This document shows, piece after piece, positions 8,206 through 11,370 of a stretch of DNA of 11,370 nucleotides (positions are counted from its first letter, which is position 1; every line of letters starts with the position of its first letter). The translations under genes were made by a program, and so were the position numbers. This stretch comes from Holosporales bacterium (GTDB lineage: Bacteria > Pseudomonadota > Alphaproteobacteria > Paracaedibacterales > UBA11393), in contig DPKF01000200.1 of NCBI GenBank assembly GCA_003542655.1, forward strand, positions 1 through 11,370, read 5' to 3'. The notes beneath the pieces were generated by a model. That model worked only from the letters and a program-made list of their open reading frames with translations, was not told the DNA's origin and searched no databases.

Positions 8206-8229
8206 ATGTTTTGTGTTATTGTAAAACAT
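8206..8229. repeat. Perfect 7-bp hairpin in the gap after tssA
   Basis: ATGTTTT (8206-8212) and AAAACAT (8223-8229) are exact reverse complements around a 10-nt loop. An alternative pairing joins AAAAC (8223-8227) with GTTTT (8233-8237). The stem is AT-rich and no run of T follows, so this is not a typical intrinsic terminator. It could mark the end of the T6SS unit, be a protein-binding site, or be chance in AT-rich DNA. Confidence 0.35.
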
Positions 8230-8260
8230 AGGGTTTTATACAAAAAGGGACGTTCTTCAA

Positions 8261-9490
8261 ATGTTTTTAATTCTTATGAATACATTCAAACGATTTAGTT
8301 TAGCTGTTTTTTTCAGTATTTTTACATGCCTTTATTTATTTGAGGGCAGCATTCTTCGCCTAAAATTTGTAGATAAATATATTGTTTATATGGTTCTTGG
8401 TATTTTATGGTTTACCATCTCAGCGCTTTGGATAGAAAGAAATAAGCCCCAACAAAAAATTATCTTTACAACGGCATCTTTCGTCGTGTACGCCACCTTT
8501 TCTTGGTATGTGCAAGATATTTATCAACGTTTAGATAATGTGATATTTACACTATTATTTTCTTTCCTTGCCCTTCTGTTCATTGCACCCAGTGCTAAGG
8601 ATGACGACAATCTTTGGCAATTTCAATTTTCGCTTATTAAACAATTTATTTATGTCGGTTTTCTAAGTTTTATTCTGCTACTGGGTGTTTTTGGCATTCT
8701 TGGGGCGTTAGATTATTTATTGAACTTCACCTTCTATAAAAATCAATATTTTGACGTAGCCAATATTATTGGAACGCTTGTCCTTCCACTTGCTTTTATG
8801 GCTGGTATTCAGCAAAATTTTGATGAAATTACCGGGGATGCTAATAAAAAATGGATTTTAAAGCTTATATCCTATGTTTGTATTCCGATTTTGTCTATAT
8901 ATGCCCTTATCCTTCATATTTATGCACTTAAGATATTTGCTTTGCGTACACTGCCCCAGGGAAGGGTTGGATATTTGGTGATAGCTTTTGGAATGATTAC
9001 TGTTCTTGTTCACCTTATCGCAAGACGGTTTAAAAAGGATCATGACGTTATTCGTTTATTTTGTACGCATGCAGGATGGTTTTTATTGATACCATTAAGC
9101 CTTTTAGCATGGGGTCTGTACACCCGTATTGCTGAATTTGGGCTAACAGAAGCGCGATATTTTGCAAGTCTTTTAGGTGTTTTTATTTTTATTAGTACCA
9201 TCTGTATGATTCTTCGTATTCGTTCTGTTTATATAGTGAGTGCTTTCAGTATGTTGCTTCTTGGCAGTGTTATTGGAAATTATCAAAAATTTGTTGCACG
9301 TGATCATTTGCATCGTTTGCAAATTGCGTATCATAAAAAGAATGATAAAGGTATTGATGATGCACTATTATATTTAGGGAACATAAGAAAGTTGGAAGAC
9401 GTTTTTACACTCCCAGAGTTTTCAGCTAAAAAAACTAAAGATATGAAATTTTATTTTAAAGATGTTAAAACTGCCATTATGAAAAAATAG
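8261..9490 (+). CDS. DUF4153-type polytopic inner-membrane protein
   Basis: This 409-residue protein is strongly hydrophobic, with about 10-11 predicted membrane helices (roughly 12-29, 40-58, 66-83, 93-110, 127-152, 165-183, 200-226, 236-254, 272-288, 300-318, 324-340). The DUF4153 assignment rests on the pattern YALILHIYALKI...LPQGRVGYLV (214-240) and on the conserved YTRIAEFGLTEARY (287-300), which matches the family's typical RI..YGLTE.RY motif. A charged Lys-rich tail of about 70 residues (341-409) is probably cytoplasmic or amphipathic. No catalytic residues can be named and the family has no established biochemical function that I can apply here. The start ATG has AAGGGA (8245-8250) ten bases upstream; Met6 at 8276 is a possible but less well placed alternative. 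It follows tssA by 85 nt on the same strand. Whether it takes part in secretion is unknown. Confidence 0.83.
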   Translation: MFLILMNTFKRFSLAVFFSIFTCLYLFEGSILRLKFVDKYIVYMVLGILWFTISALWIERNKPQQKIIFTTASFVVYATFSWYVQDIYQRLDNVIFTLLFSFLALLFIAPSAKDDDNLWQFQFSLIKQFIYVGFLSFILLLGVFGILGALDYLLNFTFYKNQYFDVANIIGTLVLPLAFMAGIQQNFDEITGDANKKWILKLISYVCIPILSIYALILHIYALKIFALRTLPQGRVGYLVIAFGMITVLVHLIARRFKKDHDVIRLFCTHAGWFLLIPLSLLAWGLYTRIAEFGLTEARYFASLLGVFIFISTICMILRIRSVYIVSAFSMLLLGSVIGNYQKFVARDHLHRLQIAYHKKNDKGIDDALLYLGNIRKLEDVFTLPEFSAKKTKDMKFYFKDVKTAIMKK

Positions 9491-9549
9491 GATATCTTAT
9501 TTAAAAGCTTTAAGATCAGAAAAGCAGAGTTTATAAGGGATTTGGTTAT

Positions 9550-11259
9550 ATGTTAAATAAAATTCAGGGCTATCTTCAACAGCGCAATATAGATGCACTT
9601 TATATTCCAAAAGCGGATCGCTTTCAGGGTGAATATATTCAGCCATGTGATGAAAAATTACACTTTGTCAGTGGCTTTAGTGGATCTGCTGGCTACGCGC
9701 TTATCACAAAAAATATGGGCATACTTTCTGCTGATAGCCGCTATACCTTACAAGCCGAACAAGAAGTCGATCAAGATGAATGGCAAATTGTTAATTCTGC
9801 AGATATGCGTTTAGAAGACCTGTTAACAAAACATAAGATAGAATCTATGACAGTTGATCCTTGGCTTATAACGGTAAAACAAGTCAGCGCTTTAAAGCAA
9901 CATGTTGCAGTCCTCCCTTTTGAAGAGGATCCTTTTAAGCAGTGGTGGCATGATCGGCCCAGCCCATCAAAAGAAAAAGCATTTTTACTAGATGTGATCT
10001 ATAGCGGTGTGGCAGCAAAAGATAAAATTACACAAATAACCAGCATGGTTCAGCAACCCTTGCTGATAAGCCTGTGTGAAGATGTGTGTTGGCTTTTAAA
10101 TATACGCGGAAAGGATGTTCCCTATACCCCTGTTTTGCATAGTATGGCTATTTTAGATGTATCTGGTCATGTACATGTTTTTTTAGATCTTGATAAAGTA
10201 ACGCTAGAGGTTGCTGACAATTTTAAAGGTATTGCAACTTTTTATAGTGAAGACACACTCGTTGATTTTATTAAGAATATCCCTGTGTTGCGGTACGATC
10301 CGGCACAAACACCTTATGCAATGATGATAAATCGCACAGCCCATTATGATAGTGCGCAAGAAAATCCCATTACGCTTTTAAAAGCAAAAAAAAATAAAAC
10401 CGAACAAGATGGCATGCGCAATGCCCATGTGAAAGATGGCGTTGCCGTTATTAATACATTGTATTGGCTTGACACGCACCCCCAAAAAGAAAAACTGACA
10501 GAATTAGATGTGGTTGATTTCATTTTAAGTGAACGAAAAAAACAAGCTCTATTTCAGATGCCCAGCTTTTCAACCATTGCAGGCTCCGGTCCTAATGGAC
10601 AAAGCGCGCATTACAAACCTGCACAAAAAACAAATCGTTGCTTGAAAAAAGAAGATACACTGCTGTTATTAGATTCTGGAGGGCAGTATTTGGACGGCAC
10701 AACGGATATTACACGAACAATAGCGCTAGATCAGTTAACTGACGCACAAAAAATGGATTATACACTCGTTTTAAAAGGGCATATTGCGCTGAGCACATGC
10801 GTTTTTCCAAAAGGCACAACAGGTGCGCATCTTGACATTTTGGCACGGCAGTTTTTATGGCAACATGGTAAGGATTATGGACATGGAACCGGTCACGGGG
10901 TTGGCCATTTTTTAAGTGTTCATGAAGGGCCTCAACGTATAAGTAAATTTGGATTTAATACCCCCTTAGAACCGGGTATGGTTGTTTCCAATGAACCTGG
11001 TTACTATCATGGCACCCATTATGGCATACGACATGAAAGCTTAGAGCTTGTTGTAGAATCAGCACACAAAGGGTTTTATCAATTCGAAACACTCACAAAA
11101 GTGCATTTTGATATAACAGCAATTGATTTTAACTTGTTAACACCTGATGAAAAAAACTGGTTGCATCACTATCATCACAATGTCTTGAAATCTGTGTTGG
11201 GAAGGCTGACCCCAGAAGTGCAAACATGGATGGAAGCTTACATAAGCATTAAGACCTAA
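9550..11259 (+). CDS. pepP: Xaa-Pro aminopeptidase P, M24B family, three-domain type
   Basis: This enzyme removes the N-terminal residue from peptides with proline in second position, in the cytoplasm, using two metal ions (usually Mn). The N-terminal domain carries DRFQGEYIQP (23-32) and the GFSGSAG motif (42-48), typical of the long, eukaryote-like aminopeptidase P group. The pita-bread catalytic domain (about 310-515) has all five expected metal ligands: D375, D386, H449, E482 and E496. The spacings 11, 63, 33 and 14 closely match the family. H354 in the SGPNGQSAHY motif is the likely substrate-binding histidine, and H453 and H458 are also conserved. A short C-terminal domain with LTPDEKNWLHHYHHNV (about 527-542) completes it. 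The 569-residue length is near the usual 590-610. AAGGGA at 9535-9540 supports the start. It appears intact and catalytically competent. An in-frame A9 run lies at 10386-10394. It is a housekeeping peptidase with no evident link to the T6SS. Confidence 0.94.
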   Translation: MLNKIQGYLQQRNIDALYIPKADRFQGEYIQPCDEKLHFVSGFSGSAGYALITKNMGILSADSRYTLQAEQEVDQDEWQIVNSADMRLEDLLTKHKIESMTVDPWLITVKQVSALKQHVAVLPFEEDPFKQWWHDRPSPSKEKAFLLDVIYSGVAAKDKITQITSMVQQPLLISLCEDVCWLLNIRGKDVPYTPVLHSMAILDVSGHVHVFLDLDKVTLEVADNFKGIATFYSEDTLVDFIKNIPVLRYDPAQTPYAMMINRTAHYDSAQENPITLLKAKKNKTEQDGMRNAHVKDGVAVINTLYWLDTHPQKEKLTELDVVDFILSERKKQALFQMPSFSTIAGSGPNGQSAHYKPAQKTNRCLKKEDTLLLLDSGGQYLDGTTDITRTIALDQLTDAQKMDYTLVLKGHIALSTCVFPKGTTGAHLDILARQFLWQHGKDYGHGTGHGVGHFLSVHEGPQRISKFGFNTPLEPGMVVSNEPGYYHGTHYGIRHESLELVVESAHKGFYQFETLTKVHFDITAIDFNLLTPDEKNWLHHYHHNVLKSVLGRLTPEVQTWMEAYISIKT

Positions 11260-11370
11260 TGCAGTATTTATCAGTGGTTACTGCGACTGATATTCGGGCT
11301 TTTGTATCTATGCCGTCAATTGATTGTGTTGGTTTTGAGACACAACCGTTTTCTGATGGGGCCACCGCAA
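11259..11370 (+). CDS. Partial unidentified coding sequence running off the right edge
   Basis: An ATG at 11259-11261 overlaps the pepP stop codon as TAATG, a common arrangement for translationally coupled genes. The frame stays open to the window end, giving at least 37 codons (protein begins MQYLSVVTATDIRAF). There is no good Shine-Dalgarno site, consistent with coupling to pepP. Too little is visible to name the product. The opening loosely recalls the N-terminus of DnaQ/RNase D-type exonucleases (a VTATDI-like start, then a hydrophobic strand), but the first acidic D-x-E motif is not seen, so I do not assign it. It could also be a chance open frame. Confidence 0.5.
   Translation, partial: MQYLSVVTATDIRAFVSMPSIDCVGFETQPFSDGATA

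Noticed and set aside
9494..9516. Hairpin ATCTTA/TAAGAT between the DUF4153 gene and pepP
   Set aside because: A six-base AT-rich stem with an 11-nt loop and no following T run; expected by chance in this composition.
9593..9814. Open frame of 73 codons on the + strand inside pepP
   Set aside because: Out-of-frame overlap with a conserved part of aminopeptidase P; no independent support.
10386..10394. A9 homopolymer in pepP (also A8 at 1702-1709 in tssL) as possible phase-variation or slippage sites
   Set aside because: Lysine/asparagine codon runs like this are common in AT-rich genomes, and both reading frames are intact. No evidence of programmed slippage.

Overview
The window carries part of a type VI secretion system (T6SS) locus followed by two genes that are not secretion genes. 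All complete genes are on the + strand. The DNA is AT-rich (roughly 38-40% GC by eye). The proteins are proteobacterial in character: a canonical TssK-TssL-TssM set, a TssA ending in a DPHSP-type C-terminal motif, and a long, three-domain aminopeptidase P of the kind common in Alphaproteobacteria. Low GC, T6SS and this aminopeptidase together suggest an AT-rich alphaproteobacterium, perhaps a Holosporales-like or other protist-associated lineage. That placement is an inference, and no rRNA or other marker here can confirm it.

Layout. 1-162 is an AT-rich leader with a plausible sigma70-type promoter, two GTATAC palindromes and an A/T-rich inverted repeat. Then come tssK (163-1506, baseplate-to-membrane-complex adaptor), tssL (1548-2324, inner-membrane DotU-family protein), tssM (2337-6959, IcmF-family membrane-complex core) and tssA (6979-8175, sheath/baseplate assembly protein). 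Gaps between these four are only 41, 12 and 19 nt, so they look like one operon. An 85-nt gap holding a weak hairpin precedes a DUF4153-type polytopic membrane protein (8261-9490). After another 59 nt comes an M24B aminopeptidase P (9550-11259). A further reading frame begins at a TAATG stop/start overlap (11259) and runs off the right edge. No clear rho-independent terminator was seen anywhere, so read-through from the T6SS genes into the last genes is possible.

How the genes work together. TssL and TssM form the inner-membrane part of the trans-envelope complex. TssK docks the phage-like baseplate onto it, and TssA primes tail tube/sheath assembly. The window lacks TssJ, the sheath (TssB/C), Hcp, VgrG, ClpV and the other baseplate subunits (TssE/F/G). 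They must lie outside the window if the system works. The most unusual element is TssM: at 1540 residues it is several hundred longer than typical. It ends in about 150 extra residues of Lys/Glu/Pro/Ala/Gly-rich sequence that contains short degenerate repeats and stops with a mini-amphipathic segment. It also shows only one clear N-terminal membrane segment where two are usual. No tRNA, rRNA, CRISPR, insertion sequence or phage gene was seen.
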